Positions 1 through 9,868 are shown, numbered from the stretch's first letter. The stretch: 64,000 nucleotides of DNA from Salinisphaera sp963835375 (GCA_963835375.1 CAWIGB010000015.1:62001-126000), one strand, 5' to 3'. Made by a program: numbers and translations. Notes: generated by a model not told the origin, from the letters alone.

Positions 1-1
1 C

Positions 2-508
2 GTGCTGTTGATGTCGCCGCAGGGCGAGCGTTTCGATCAGCGCTGGGCGGAGCGCCTGGCGGCGGGGCCCGGTTTCGTACTGGTCTGCGGGCGCTACGAA
101 GGGATCGATCAGCGATTCATTGATCGTCACGTGGACGCGGAGGTATCGGCCGGCGACATGGTGTTGTCGGGCGGCGAACTGCCCGCGATGATGATCATCG
201 ACGCGGTGGCTCGCCTGATCGACGGTGTATTGGGTGACGCCCGCTCGGCGGCCGAGGATTCGTTTGTCGAGACGATTCTCGATCACCCGCACTATACGCG
301 GCCGCCCGATGAGGCGGACGGTCGGGTGCCGGACGTACTGTTGTCCGGCGATCACGCGCGGATTGCACGATGGCGGGAAAAACAGGCGCTCGGCCGAACC
401 TGGCTGCGGCGTCCGGATCTGCTCGACCGGATCGAACTCGACTCGAGTCAGCAGGCGTTGCTCGCGGAATTCATCGCCGAATACGCCGATCGTACGCCGC
501 GACCATGA
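2..508 (+). CDS. trmD: tRNA (guanine-37-N1)-methyltransferase TrmD, 3' part
   Basis: The gene enters from the left edge, so only the last 168 codons of a normally about 250-residue protein are present. TrmD uses S-adenosylmethionine to methylate N1 of G37 beside the anticodon, which limits +1 frameshifting. Visible TrmD motifs are GRYEGIDQR early in the fragment and the knot segment GDMVLSGGELPAMMIIDAVARL, followed by the family's conserved HPHYTRP. It sits 113 bp upstream of rplS, as in the common rpsP-rimM-trmD-rplS operon, whose first genes would lie outside the window. The true start is not visible; the codon at position 2 is only the first in-frame triplet. Confidence 0.95.
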   Translation: MLLMSPQGERFDQRWAERLAAGPGFVLVCGRYEGIDQRFIDRHVDAEVSAGDMVLSGGELPAMMIIDAVARLIDGVLGDARSAAEDSFVETILDHPHYTRPPDEADGRVPDVLLSGDHARIARWREKQALGRTWLRRPDLLDRIELDSSQQALLAEFIAEYADRTPRP

Positions 509-559
509 AAAACCCCAAATAAATCCGCGCGGGGGTCCCCAAGGCGGCGTTCTTTCCGG

Positions 560-565
560 TATAAT
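560..565 (+). promoter_or_regulatory. possible -10 box upstream of rplS
   Basis: A perfect TATAAT lies 57 bp before the rplS start in the trmD-rplS gap. No convincing -35 hexamer is seen about 17 bp upstream, so this could be an accessory promoter or chance. rplS would normally be transcribed from the rpsP promoter. Confidence 0.3.
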
Positions 566-621
566 CCGTCGACTTTGAACGCCCACCCACGGCTGACAAC
601 CTACGATTTCAGAGGCAGGCC

Positions 622-969
622 ATGAGCAACATCATCGACGAATTGGACGCCGAGCAGAAGAGCGGCAAGAACATCCCGGATTTCTCCGCCGGTGATACCG
701 TGGTTGTCCAGGTGCGCGTGGTCGAAGGCGATCGCGAGCGTCTGCAGGCCTTCGAGGGCGTGGTGATCGCCAAGCGCAACCGCGGCCTCAACTCGGCCTT
801 CACGGTGCGCAAGGTATCGCACGGCGAAGGCGTCGAGCGCGTGTTCCAGACTTTCTCGCCCGGCATCGCCGAAATCAAGGTGCTGCGTCGTGGTGACGTG
901 CGCCGCGCCAAGCTGTACTACCTGCGCGAGCGCAGCGGCAAGTCGGCGCGTATCCGCGAGAAGCTGTAA
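622..969 (+). CDS. rplS: 50S ribosomal protein L19
   Basis: The 115-residue product matches bacterial L19 over its whole length, including the segments FSAGDTVVVQVRVVEG, FEGVVIAKRNRGLNSAFTVR and RRAKLYYLRER. L19 sits at the interface of the 50S and 30S subunits. It is the last gene of the trmD operon and is followed 28 bp downstream by a strong hairpin terminator. The length and both ends are normal for the family and no frame problems are seen. Confidence 0.98.
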   Translation: MSNIIDELDAEQKSGKNIPDFSAGDTVVVQVRVVEGDRERLQAFEGVVIAKRNRGLNSAFTVRKVSHGEGVERVFQTFSPGIAEIKVLRRGDVRRAKLYYLRERSGKSARIREKL

Positions 970-997
970 CGTCGCGCCGCGAATACGCGGCACGAAT

Positions 998-1028
998 AAA
1001 AAAAGGCGCCTTTCGAGGCGCCTTTTTT
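998..1028 (+). terminator. intrinsic terminator after rplS
   Basis: A GC-rich inverted repeat (AGGCGCC on each side of a short TTCG-type loop) is flanked by A and T runs. It ends the trmD-rplS operon, and because it is symmetrical it may also serve the convergent NlpC/P60-like gene. Confidence 0.9.
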
Positions 1029-1092
1029 GTGGCCGGTCGACCCACCGATCCCGGCAAGGCGAACAGGGCGTTCGCCGGCTCGGCGCGAATAT

Positions 1093-1638
1093 CTACGAGG
1101 ATGGGCTCGCATCCGGAAGGATGCGGGACACGCCCACCATGCGCTGCGACCAGTGCTGGCCGTTGAGGGCCACACGGCGCACGCCGCCGCCTTGAGCGGA
1201 CGTGCCGGGTAGGGCGATGATTGCGATGGTCGGGTCGATGAGTATGCCAACCGTCAGGCGGCCACGTCCGTCCGGGCTGTCCATGCGGAAGAACACGAGG
1301 TCGCCGGGCTTGGCCGCAGACAAGGGAATCGGCTGGCCGGCATCGAACTGGTCCGAGAGGCTGCGCGGCAGCGTGCGTCCATTCTGGCGATAGGCGTAAT
1401 AAGCAAGGCCGGAATCGTCGAACTGATCAGGGCCGGCCATGTGCGAACCGTAGGCATCGCCGACCTGGGCCAGCGCGATGGACGCGACGGTCTGGCGTTC
1501 CGCGGTGGTGTGTTCAAGCGTCTTCTTGACCCTCGCCGACTCCGGGCTCGTTGTGCAAGCCGACAACATTGCCGCGCAGGCGATAACCAAGCCGGCAACC
1601 GCGCGCGATCCGGCAACGGTAGGGAATGCGTATTTCAT
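1093..1638 (-). CDS. NlpC/P60-fold lipoprotein lacking the catalytic residues
   Basis: The 181-residue product starts with a lipoprotein signal (hydrophobic stretch, then LSAC at about residues 22-25), which indicates a lipid-anchored envelope protein. The rest resembles the NlpC/P60 (C40) cell-wall peptidase fold: SIALAQVGDAYG, the DSGLAYYAYRQNG helix, LPRSLSDQF, PGDLVFF and a C-terminal VGVSRI strand. In active members the helix begins DCSG and the next strand begins HVGI. Here these read DDSG and TVGI, so the Cys and His are replaced by Asp and Thr. I infer an inactive, perhaps regulatory or binding, member. A second ATG three codons upstream (1647) is possible. The gene is convergent with rplS and lies 64 bp beyond trxB. 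Confidence 0.75.
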   Translation of the reverse strand: MKYAFPTVAGSRAVAGLVIACAAMLSACTTSPESARVKKTLEHTTAERQTVASIALAQVGDAYGSHMAGPDQFDDSGLAYYAYRQNGRTLPRSLSDQFDAGQPIPLSAAKPGDLVFFRMDSPDGRGRLTVGILIDPTIAIIALPGTSAQGGGVRRVALNGQHWSQRMVGVSRILPDASPSS

Positions 1639-1702
1639 ACGGCCCATGATGCCGCAAGCCTCGGCCACCGGCCAGACGTACCCGGCCGGTAGCCGGGACG
1701 GA

Positions 1703-2719
1703 TCAGACCTGCCGATGGGCGACCTGGCTTTCGACGTGTTCCTCCCGGGGTGTTTCGTCCTCGATGAGCGCATCCAGGTACTTTTCTGCATCAAGTGCGG
1801 CCATGCAGCCGGTGCCGGCAGAGGTAACCGCCTGTCGGTAGACGTGATCCATGACGTCGCCGGCCGCGAACACGCCCGGCTTGCTGGTCGCCGTCGCATT
1901 GCCCTGCGTGCCGCTCTGCACCTTGATGTAGCCGCCTTCCATATCGAGCTGGTCGACGAAGATATCGGTGTTCGGCTTGTGCCCGATCGCGATGAAGATA
2001 CCGTCGACGGCCAGTTCCCGTGTCTCTCCGGTCTTCGCATGCCGGAAGCGGCCGCCGGTCACGCCCATCTCGTCGCCCAGCACCTCGTCGAGCTCGTGAT
2101 CCCAGAGAATGGTCACATTGCCGTTGGCGGCCTTGTCGAACAGCTTGTCAGCCAGGATCTTCTCGCCGCGAAATTTGTCGCGTCGATGCACCACGGTCAC
2201 GTGGGCAGCGAGATTGGACAGATAAAGGGCTTCCTCCAGCGCGGTATTACCGCCGCCGACCACGGCCACGTTCTTATTGCGGTAGAAAAAGCCGTCGCAG
2301 GTCGCGCAGGCCGATATGCCGCGACCCATGAAGTTGCTCTCGGACTCGAGGCCGAGATAGCGCGCCGTGGCACCGGTGGCAATGATGAGCGCATCGCAGG
2401 TATACACGCCCGAGTCACCTTCCAGCCGATAGGGCGGCGCCGACAGATCGGTGGTATGGACCTGGTCGTGGATCATCCGGGTGTTGAAGCGCTCTGCGTG
2501 CTGCTTCATGCGCTCCATGAGGCCGGGGCCCTGTAGCCCCTCGACGTCGCCGGGCCAGTTGTCGACATCCGTCGTGGTCATCAGCTGGCCGCCTTGTTCG
2601 ATGCCGGTGATCATCACCGGGTCCAGGTTCGCACGTGCGGCATACACCGCAGCGGTGTACCCGGCCGGGCCGGAACCGAGAATGATCAGGCGATGATGCT
2701 CGGCATCGGGATGAGTCAT
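1703..2719 (-). CDS. trxB: thioredoxin-disulfide reductase
   Basis: This 338-residue flavoprotein passes electrons from NADPH through FAD to thioredoxin. The FAD-binding GSGPAGYTAAVYAA lies near residues 15-28, the redox-active CATC at 138-141, the NADPH-binding GGGNTALEEA just after, and the second FAD motif GVFAAGDV near the C-terminus. The length is slightly above the usual 315-320 residues because of a short tail. It is a central node of the thiol network in this window. The gene is divergent from sppA. Confidence 0.97.
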   Translation of the reverse strand: MTHPDAEHHRLIILGSGPAGYTAAVYAARANLDPVMITGIEQGGQLMTTTDVDNWPGDVEGLQGPGLMERMKQHAERFNTRMIHDQVHTTDLSAPPYRLEGDSGVYTCDALIIATGATARYLGLESESNFMGRGISACATCDGFFYRNKNVAVVGGGNTALEEALYLSNLAAHVTVVHRRDKFRGEKILADKLFDKAANGNVTILWDHELDEVLGDEMGVTGGRFRHAKTGETRELAVDGIFIAIGHKPNTDIFVDQLDMEGGYIKVQSGTQGNATATSKPGVFAAGDVMDHVYRQAVTSAGTGCMAALDAEKYLDALIEDETPREEHVESQVAHRQV

Positions 2720-2869
2720 GATGGGCGCTCGGACGTCGTATGAATGCCGCTAAACTGCGGCACGCATCGGCTGGATTCAAGTCGCGTGGCCCACGTGTGC
2801 CCGCTACACTGGCCGCTTGCGGCACGAAACGAACATAGCTAATCGACCGGGGCGCTCCGCGCCGGTCTC

Positions 2870-4748
2870 ATGGGAGATGCTGTGGCTGGCAAACCGTCTA
2901 TTTTCTGGCGCCTGGTCGGGGGACTCTGGCGCACTCTCGCGCTGATCTATTCGCTGATCTTCCTGTTCATTCTCATCGCGATCCCGGTATCGATCTACCT
3001 GGCAGTGCATCACCCGGCACCGCCAGTGCCGAGCAAGGCGGTGCTCGTGGTGGATCCGGTGGGCAACCTGGTGGAACAGGAGAGCGGAGTCGGCAGTCTG
3101 CTCCAGAGCGCGTTGTCGAGTCAGAGCCAGTCGTCGGTGGTGCGCGATCTGATCACCGCGCTCGATCGCGCCCGGCACGACGACCGCATCAAGGAAGTCC
3201 TGCTCAAGCTAAATGATCTCGCCGGCGCAGCGCCCGGGCAGCTGCAGGATCTGATTGCGGCCATCGATCGTTTCAAGCAATCGGGCAAGCCGGTGATCGC
3301 CTGGTCCGATGCCTACGACGAGACCCAGTACGAGCTGGCCAGCCATGCGGACAGGATCTACGTCGATCCGCTCGGCTATGTGCTGCTGACCGGCTACGGC
3401 GCCTATCGGAACTACTACAAGGATGCGCTCGACAAGCTCGGCGTGACCGTCAACGTGTTCCGGGTCGGCAAGTACAAATCCTATGTGGAGCCCTATACGC
3501 GCAACGGCATGTCGCCGGCCGCCCGGGCCGACAATCTCGCATGGATGAATTCGCTGTGGCACACGTACGAGAAGACGGTGACCGCCGACCGCGACATCAC
3601 GCCGTCGGATATCGACCGGTACATCAACGATTACGCATCGAATCTCGTGGCCCACGGCGGCAATGCCGCGGCCCTCGCCAAGAAGGCCGGTCTGGTGGAC
3701 GCGGTCGGCGCGCTCGATGACCTGCACAAACCGTTGATCGCGAAGGTGGGACAGGATCCGGCCAGTGGCAGCTTCAACCAGGTCAACCAGCACGACTACC
3801 TGGTCAGATACCGATCAACGCGCGGCCGCCCACGATTCCAAGCTGGCCGTGGTCACGGTCTCCGGCGATATCGTCAACGGTGAAAGCGTGCCGGGCTCGG
3901 CGGGCGGCGAGACCGTATCGCGGTTGATCGACGCCGCGCGCCGCGACGACCACGTGGCCGGTCTCGTGCTGCGGGTCAATTCGCCCGGCGGTTCGGTCAC
4001 CGCCGCCGAGCGGATCCGGCGATCGGTGATGGCGTTCCGCCAGGCCGGCAAGCCGGTGGTGGTGTCGATGGCCGGTATGGCGGCTTCGGGCGGCTACTGG
4101 ATCTCGATGAATGCCAACCAGATCTGGGCCGAGCCGTCCACGATCACCGGCTCGATCGGCATCTTCGCCATCGTGCCGACGTTCTCCAAGCCGTTGAACA
4201 AGCTCGGTATCCATACCGACGGCGTGGGCACGACCAAGCTGTCCGGCGCGATGCGACTGGACAAACCCTTGTCCGAACCCGTCAAGACGATCCTGCAGGC
4301 CGGCGTCGAGCACGGCTACAACGAGTTCATCGGCCGTGTCGCGGCCGCCCGCGATATGTCGACCGACGCCGTGAACAAGATCGCCCAGGGCCGCGTCTGG
4401 AGCGGCGCGGACGCTGAACGGATCGGGCTGGTGGACAAGCTGGGCGACGTGACCCAGGCGGAGGCGGCTGCGGCGAAGCTCGCCGGGCTGAATCCGGACC
4501 ACTATCAACTGCAGGTCATGCAGCCGCCGTCTGACTGGCTCGGTGCCATGCAACAGTTCTTCAGCAGCCACATCGCCGCGTCGATGGTGCCATCGTGGCT
4601 GACCGCGCCGGCGCATTCCGACGCCGCGGATTTCCTGCGCAGCCTGACCGATCCGCATGGTCTTTATGCGCGCTGCTTCTGCCGGATACAATCCGCCGAC
4701 ACACTGAACGGCGCCGCCGAGGCGCGCAACGCTCTAAAGGCTCCTTAA
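2870..4748 (+). CDS. sppA: signal peptide peptidase SppA, protease IV type (frameshifted)
   Basis: This is the long, two-domain SppA that digests cleaved signal peptides in the inner membrane. An N-terminal membrane anchor (about residues 20-45) is followed by a first domain with the catalytic-lysine region RVGKYKSYVEPYTR. The second domain holds the nucleophile region MAGMAASGGYWIS and NSPGGSVTA. The frame changes by +1 near 3806, between DYLV and the DSKLAVVTVSGDI segment. Removing one base gives about 625 residues, close to E. coli SppA (618). Both catalytic regions are intact, so a sequence error is likelier than a pseudogene. The gene ends 3 bp before the next start. Confidence 0.93.
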
Positions 4749-4751
4749 CCT

Positions 4752-5741
4752 ATGGGATTGCTCATCGATGGCCACTGGCACGATCAGTGGTATGACACTG
4801 ATTCGAACGCGGGCCGTTTCATTGCGCGAATCCGCGGGTTTCCGCAACTGGATAGAGGCCAGGGACGACAGTGCGTTCACGCCGGAGGCCGGGCGCTACC
4901 ATCTGTACGTGTCGCTGGCCTGCCCGTGGGCGCATCGGGCGTTGATCCTGCGTCGGCTGAAGGGGTTGGAGAAGGTGATCGGGCTGTCGATCGTCGATCC
5001 CTACATGGGTGAATACGGCTGGCAGTTCTCCGACGTCGAGGGGGCGATCCCGGATACGCTGTACGGGTTTGATTACCTGCACCAGCTCTACCAGAAGGCT
5101 GCGCCCGACTACACGGGCCGTGTAACCACGCCGACGCTCTGGGACACGGCGCACGAAACCATCGTCTCGAACGAATCCGCCGATATCGTGCGCATGTTCA
5201 ACTCTGCGTTCGACTCCGTGGCCGGGCACCCCGATCGCGACTATTACCCCGAAGGGCTGCGCGCCGAGATCGACGCGGTCAACGAGCGTGTGTATCGCGA
5301 CGTGAACAACGGCGTGTACAAGGCCGGGCTTCGCCACCACGCAGGCAGGCCTACGAGGAAGCATTCGCATGCGGTCTTCGATACGCTGGACTGGCTCGAC
5401 GAGCGGCTCGGCGGCCAGCGCTATCTGGCCGGCGCGCAATTGACCGAGGCCGACTGGCGCCTGTTCGTGACGCTCGTGCGTTTCGACGCCGTCTACTACG
5501 GCCACTTCAAGTGCAATCGCGCAGCGCATCGCGGATTACCCTCATCTGGCGGGCTACCTGCGCGAGCTGTATCAGTCTCCGGGCGTCGCGGACACCGTGA
5601 ACATGAGCCATATCAAGCAGCACTACTACCGCAGCCATCCGAGCATCAATCCGACCGGTATCGTGCCGGTCGGCCCGATCGCTCGATCTTGAGGCCCCGC
5701 ACGACCGCGATCATCTGGTGGCCGAGGACGCAGCCGCGTAG
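4752..5741 (+). CDS. yqjG: glutathionyl-hydroquinone reductase, YqjG family (multiply frameshifted)
   Basis: These GST-like enzymes reduce glutathionyl-hydroquinones using a catalytic Cys; the motif YHLYVSLACPWAHR is present. The start MGLLIDGHWHDQWYD matches the family N-terminus. Further matches are TIVSNESADIVRMFN, NNGVYKAG, QLTEADWRLF, LVRFDAVYYGHFKCN, and near the end HYYRSHPSINPTGIVPVGP followed by LDLEAPHDRDH. Reading all of these needs six +1 shifts, near 4825, 5330, 5347, 5370, 5520 and 5683. The corrected product is about 327 residues, as expected. So many shifts in one otherwise well-conserved gene point to a locally poor consensus. It directly follows sppA. Confidence 0.88.
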
Positions 5742-5972
5742 GGGGCGAGGTTCGAGGCAGGGCTCGGTGTTGCCCCATTCGGCTGCGGGCGGCTGGCGAG
5801 CGAGCAGCGCTGACTGGTGCGCCGGGTTGATTTTCAGGCGTCTTCGGGGGCGAGGGCGGTCGAACCAGAACGATATGCCGCGATCCGGAGTGGGCACTCG
5901 CCCGGGTGGCGCCGGTTCGCCGTCTCTTCTGATGTGGCGGCGCAGCTCTCGGCATGTTGACGCATGAAACCT

Positions 5973-6779
5973 CTACCCGTCCTGGCGCCGGCTTCGATCT
6001 CGCGCGCGTTCCAGCATCGCCTGAAGCGCGACCGGCCGGTTGGTGAATATCCACGAGATATCGCGGCCGATTTCGCGCTCCAGCAGACCGCGCCGGCTGA
6101 TGAAGCCGCTGCCGATCAGGCTGTCGTCTCGCTTGCTGTCCAGAATGTCGGCGCGCCGGATGAACACATAGGGGCCCGCGAGACCGCCGCAGTCGTGCGT
6201 GCGGCTCCAGGCGCGGATTGCACGCCAGTTGCTCTTGGCGACCGGTACGAGCGCTTTGGCCGGCAGGCCGGTCACGGCATCGAACAGGGTCGGATCCAGC
6301 GCGAGTACGTGATAATCGTTGCCGGGCGAGAGCCCTGAGAGCTGGTCGCGCATCCGGGCTTCGGCGCGGATCGAGCCACGCGTCTTGAGTTCGATCATCA
6401 GATGCGCCCGATCACCGTAACGTTCGATCATTTCCGCCAGATGCGGCAACTCGGGCGCGCGTGCACGCAGTGCGGCCCAGGTCAGTCGGTCGATCTGACC
6501 GGGCAGACCGAACACCCGCGAGAGGTCCGCGTCGTGCACCACCACGGGTTCGTCATCGGCGGTGAAACGCACATCGAACTCGATCGCCCCGACGCCGGCC
6601 GCCAATGCCGCGTCGAAGGCGGTCATGGTGTTCTCCTTGACATGCACATCGTCGCGCTCGCCGCGATGAGCAACGATCACGGCGCGGTCGAGCTGCTCGC
6701 GCGTGGGGCGGCGGCGCGGCCAGGCTGCCAAGGCGGCTTCGATCAGCCATAGAACATAGTGTTCGAGGAAATGCTGCAA
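5973..6779 (-). CDS. glycerophosphodiester phosphodiesterase family protein
   Basis: The 268-residue product has the GDPD TIM-barrel signatures: VAHRGER near residues 36-42, KENTMTAFDAALAAGVGAIEFDVRFTADDEPVVVHD split over residues 48-83, and MIELKTRG further on. The His, Glu and Asp residues used for metal binding and catalysis are present. It probably hydrolyses glycerophosphodiesters from phospholipid turnover to glycerol-3-phosphate. The short N-terminal hydrophobic stretch (residues 5-18) is not a clear signal peptide, so I favour a cytoplasmic UgpQ-like role. It is transcribed alone and is convergent with the preceding gene. Confidence 0.85.
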   Translation of the reverse strand: MQHFLEHYVLWLIEAALAAWPRRRPTREQLDRAVIVAHRGERDDVHVKENTMTAFDAALAAGVGAIEFDVRFTADDEPVVVHDADLSRVFGLPGQIDRLTWAALRARAPELPHLAEMIERYGDRAHLMIELKTRGSIRAEARMRDQLSGLSPGNDYHVLALDPTLFDAVTGLPAKALVPVAKSNWRAIRAWSRTHDCGGLAGPYVFIRRADILDSKRDDSLIGSGFISRRGLLEREIGRDISWIFTNRPVALQAMLERARDRSRRQDG

Positions 6780-7095
6780 GCCAGTCTGCGCGGGTGAGCG
6801 AGGGCCGGATTATAACGACTCGCATCCCGTCGCCGCCTCCGCCCCCGCCATCGTGTCGAGCAAGGCGAGCCAGGCCGCATGGGGTGCTTTGTGCGGCCCG
6901 CCCGTCAGGCAAGGGGCCGCAATACGGGGTGTCGCTCGCTGGTGCCGAGCGACTGCAATCACCATGGCGGCGCCTCCTCGTGTCGTCCAGCGGCCGCTGC
7001 CATGGGCTCGCACGAGACGTGAACAGGTCTCGGCAACGTGGCGAGGCGCGGCCGTTATGCCTATCCTGATCCGTTTGCACATCGACAGGCCACTC
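6780..7095. other. 316-bp intergenic region between the GDPD gene and metC
   Basis: No conserved gene is evident. On the minus strand a 51-codon frame at 6810-6965 is preceded by a good GAGGAGG ribosome-binding sequence 7 bases before its ATG. The peptide is not recognisable and may be chance. The plus strand stays open upstream of metC, but the family N-terminus begins at 7096. Confidence 0.4.
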
Positions 7096-8265
7096 ATGAA
7101 GCAAGCTACCCGTCTCGTTCATGCCGGGCGCCATCCGGCCGATCACTACGGCATGGTCAACACGCCCGTCTATCATGCCTCCACCGTGTTGTTTGACAGT
7201 CTGGCCGCGTTCGACGCCTCGCAGGCCGATCCCTTCTCGGGCGTGCATTACGGCCGCCTGGGCACGCCCACGCAGTTTGCGTTCGAACAGGCCATGGCCG
7301 AACTCGAAGGCGCGCATGGGGCTGTCAGCACCTGTTCGGGTCTGGCGGCGATCGCCACTGCGCTGCTTTCTGTAATGCAGGCGGGTGATCATCTGCTGGT
7401 GGCCGATAATGTCTACGGCCCGACGCGCAAGTTCTGCGACGGTCTGCTGGCCCGGCTCGGCGTGGAAACCGAATACGTCGATCCGCTGATTTCGGCCGAT
7501 GATCTGGCCCGACGTTTCCGGGACAACACGCGGGCACTGTTTCTCGAAGCGCCGGGATCGCTGACCTTCGAGATTTCGGATGTGCCGGCGCTCGCAGGCA
7601 TCGCGCGTGAGCGCGGCGCGAGCGTGATCGCCGACAATACGTGGGGTACGCCGGTCTATTTCGATGCCTTCGCGCACGGGATCGATCTATCGGTGCATGC
7701 CGCGACCAAATACATCGTGGGTCATTCGGATGCGATGCTCGGGGTCGTGAGCTGTCGCGATGCAGAGCATTACCGAGCGGTGCGTCATACCTCGATCGCG
7801 CTCGGTTATTGCGCCGGCCCGGACGATGTCTATCTCGGTGCGCGTGGTCTGCGTACGCTCGGTCAGCGCTTGCCGGTGCACGAAGCCAACGGACTCGCGC
7901 TGGCCAACTGGCTCGCCGAGCAGCCGGCGGTCGCACGCGTGCTGCATCCGGCCCGGGCCGATCATCCCCAGCATCACCTGTGGCAGCGCGATTTCACCGG
8001 CGCCTGCGGCCTGTTCGCGATCGAGCTTGTGCCCGGGGATCGCCGTCAGCTGGCGGCCCTGATCGACGACCTGGCCTACTATGGTCTGGGAGCGTCCTGG
8101 GGGGGCTACGAAAGCCTCGTCCTGCCTGTGGAGCCGGCCACCTCGCGTACGGCCACGCGCTGGCCGTCCGAAGGCCCGTTGCTGCGTATCCATGCCGGGC
8201 TTGAGGACATCACGGATCTCATCGACGACATGGACGCCGGGCTGGCGCGTTATACCGGGGCCTGA
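7096..8265 (+). CDS. metC: cystathionine beta-lyase, Cys/Met-metabolism PLP enzyme
   Basis: The 389-residue protein belongs to the fold-type I Cys/Met metabolism family. PLP-binding lysine motif: SVHAATKYIVGHSD at about residues 200-213. Also visible are YGRLGTPTQ near residue 52, and VIADNTWGTPVYFDA before the lysine. The YIVGHSD and YLGARGLRTLG patterns favour a MetC-type lyase, which splits cystathionine to homocysteine, pyruvate and ammonia. I chose the ATG at 7096 because the family N-terminus begins MKQATRLVHAGR; the open frame upstream is not conserved. It is convergent with the egtC-egtB operon, so it might also act on hercynylcysteine sulfoxide; that is inference. Confidence 0.88.
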   Translation: MKQATRLVHAGRHPADHYGMVNTPVYHASTVLFDSLAAFDASQADPFSGVHYGRLGTPTQFAFEQAMAELEGAHGAVSTCSGLAAIATALLSVMQAGDHLLVADNVYGPTRKFCDGLLARLGVETEYVDPLISADDLARRFRDNTRALFLEAPGSLTFEISDVPALAGIARERGASVIADNTWGTPVYFDAFAHGIDLSVHAATKYIVGHSDAMLGVVSCRDAEHYRAVRHTSIALGYCAGPDDVYLGARGLRTLGQRLPVHEANGLALANWLAEQPAVARVLHPARADHPQHHLWQRDFTGACGLFAIELVPGDRRQLAALIDDLAYYGLGASWGGYESLVLPVEPATSRTATRWPSEGPLLRIHAGLEDITDLIDDMDAGLARYTGA

Positions 8266-8575
8266 GCGGGCGTCGTACGAAAAGCGGGTCCGACCCGGCG
8301 CAGGGTCAGGTTGGGCGCGCGAATCGAACCCGGGCCGGTATCGGCCATTTCAGGAGCGTTGCGCAGCGTAACCGCGCCGGTGGCCTCGACGGCCAGCAGC
8401 GTGCGGAAACGCCGGCGTGAGCACATGACCGACCATGTCGTTGCGCAGAATGTCCTCGACGTTGGCTTGGAGAGCGGCTTCCGGCGGTTGCAGCGTTTTA
8501 ACGACGGCGGTCCGCGATCCGGCGCGACCCGGCGTTCGTGTTTTCGCGACGGGCTGGCTCGATCGCGGCGGTCAT
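8250..8575 (-). CDS. possible small broken gene of unknown function downstream of egtB
   Basis: The 450 bp between metC and egtB holds no intact recognisable gene. On the minus strand a patchwork of frames reads like one short protein, with pieces such as LQPPEAALQANVEDILRND and then LLAVEATGAVTLRNAPEM, ending at 8250. It requires at least two frame changes, as in neighbouring damaged genes, and overlaps the end of metC by 16 bp on the other strand. I do not recognise the family, and it may be spurious. Confidence 0.25.
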
Positions 8576-8715
8576 GCCCCCGCGCGACCGCGTAGCCGAT
8601 CGGGGCGGTACGGGATTCGCCCTCATCAATCCTGCCAGGGTGGCCTGTCGAGCTCGCCGCCCACGCGCTCATCGAGATCAGCGGGCGGCTGAACAGTGCG
8701 TCGCGGGGCAGGGCG

Positions 8716-9847
8716 TCACCAGGCCAGGCGCAGACCGGCAAAGATATGTCGATGCGTCGGCGGGTAGAAATTACGAAAACCCGGCCGTTTGACTTCGGCC
8801 TCGGTATGCACACTCGCGCCGCGGGCCACGAAGTGGTGCCCATCGAACCATGGCTTGGAATAACCCTCGTAGGGAAAAGGCGTGAAGCCGGGATAGGGCT
8901 TGAACGCGGTGTCACACCATTCCCACACCTGACCGGTCGCGTCGAGCCGCTCGGAGCGTGCCGCGGCTTCCCACTCGTGCTCAGCAGGCAGGCGCGCGCC
9001 GGCGTAGCGGGCGAACGCCCGTGCCTCGTACCAGCCGATGCCGTGCACCGGCGCTTCACTGATGGGCAGTCGGTTATCGTGCCAGGCGATATGCCAGCCG
9101 CCGTCCACGGCGCGCCAGTGCTGCGGATGATCGATCTGATCGATGCAACGCCAGCGCCAGCCGTCGTCGTCCCAGAGTTCGTGGCGGTCGTAGCCGCCGT
9201 CGTGCATGAAACCGAGCCACTCGGCATTGCTGACAGGGCCGGTAGCGACGTCGAAGACATCGACCTCGCGCTCGTAGGCCGGTTTCTCGTTATCGTAGGC
9301 GTCCATAGCGGTGGTGCCCAGGCGCACCTTCTGTGCGGGCACACGCACGCGCTGGCAGCTTGCGCCGGCGGCCACATCCAGCGTGGCCGCGCCAAGGCTT
9401 TCTTCGCAGATCGAGCTGCGCGGCGGCCAGTCGCATGGTCTCGATATGCTGTGCGTAATGTTGGCAGAGAAAGGCGTGCAGATAGCCGTGTTCGAGTAGT
9501 TCATGCCGGTGCCGGGCGGCCCTTGCCCAGTAGTGGTCGTTCGCCGCCGCGACCTCGTCGGTCCATTCGCGCATGGCGGCCGGCCCGGGTAGACGAGGGC
9601 TGCGAGCCTGCTTGGCACATTGCTCGGGGAAATAAAGCTCGCACCAGGGGGCGGTGATCGAACGGTCGCCGAATATGCGGTCGGCCAGCCAGTAATTCTC
9701 CGCGAAAAACACGTGACCGACGTGCCACAGCAGGGGGCTGAGTTCAGGATGAGGCTGACGCCGTAGCGCGGTTTCGTCGCGGCCATCCAGCATTGCCTGC
9801 GATGCATGACGCAGAGCGGCAAGGCGAGGCGATGGTTGAGCGGTCAT
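8716..9847 (-). CDS. egtB: ergothioneine biosynthesis protein EgtB (one frameshift)
   Basis: EgtB is the iron-dependent sulfoxide synthase that joins hercynine to a thiol donor (gamma-glutamylcysteine or cysteine) using O2. The N-terminal DinB-like domain carries LLWHVGHVFFAENYW and the iron-binding HxxxHxE as HYAQHIE. The C-terminal formylglycine-generating-enzyme fold shows ISEAPVHGIGWYEARAFARY, RLPAEHEWEAAAR, VWEWCDTAFKPYPGF and a final GLRLAW. A +1 shift near 9400 separates the domains; corrected length is about 376 residues. It lies 21 bp after egtC on the same strand, so the two form an operon. The egtC and egtD neighbours make the assignment firm. Confidence 0.9.
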
Positions 9848-9868
9848 GACTTAAGCGTGTTCAGTAAG

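Noticed and set aside
6940..7000. An S-adenosylhomocysteine or SAM riboswitch upstream of metC
   Set aside because: A GAGCGACTGCAATC stretch looked suggestive, but I could not build the required stems or pseudoknot around it.
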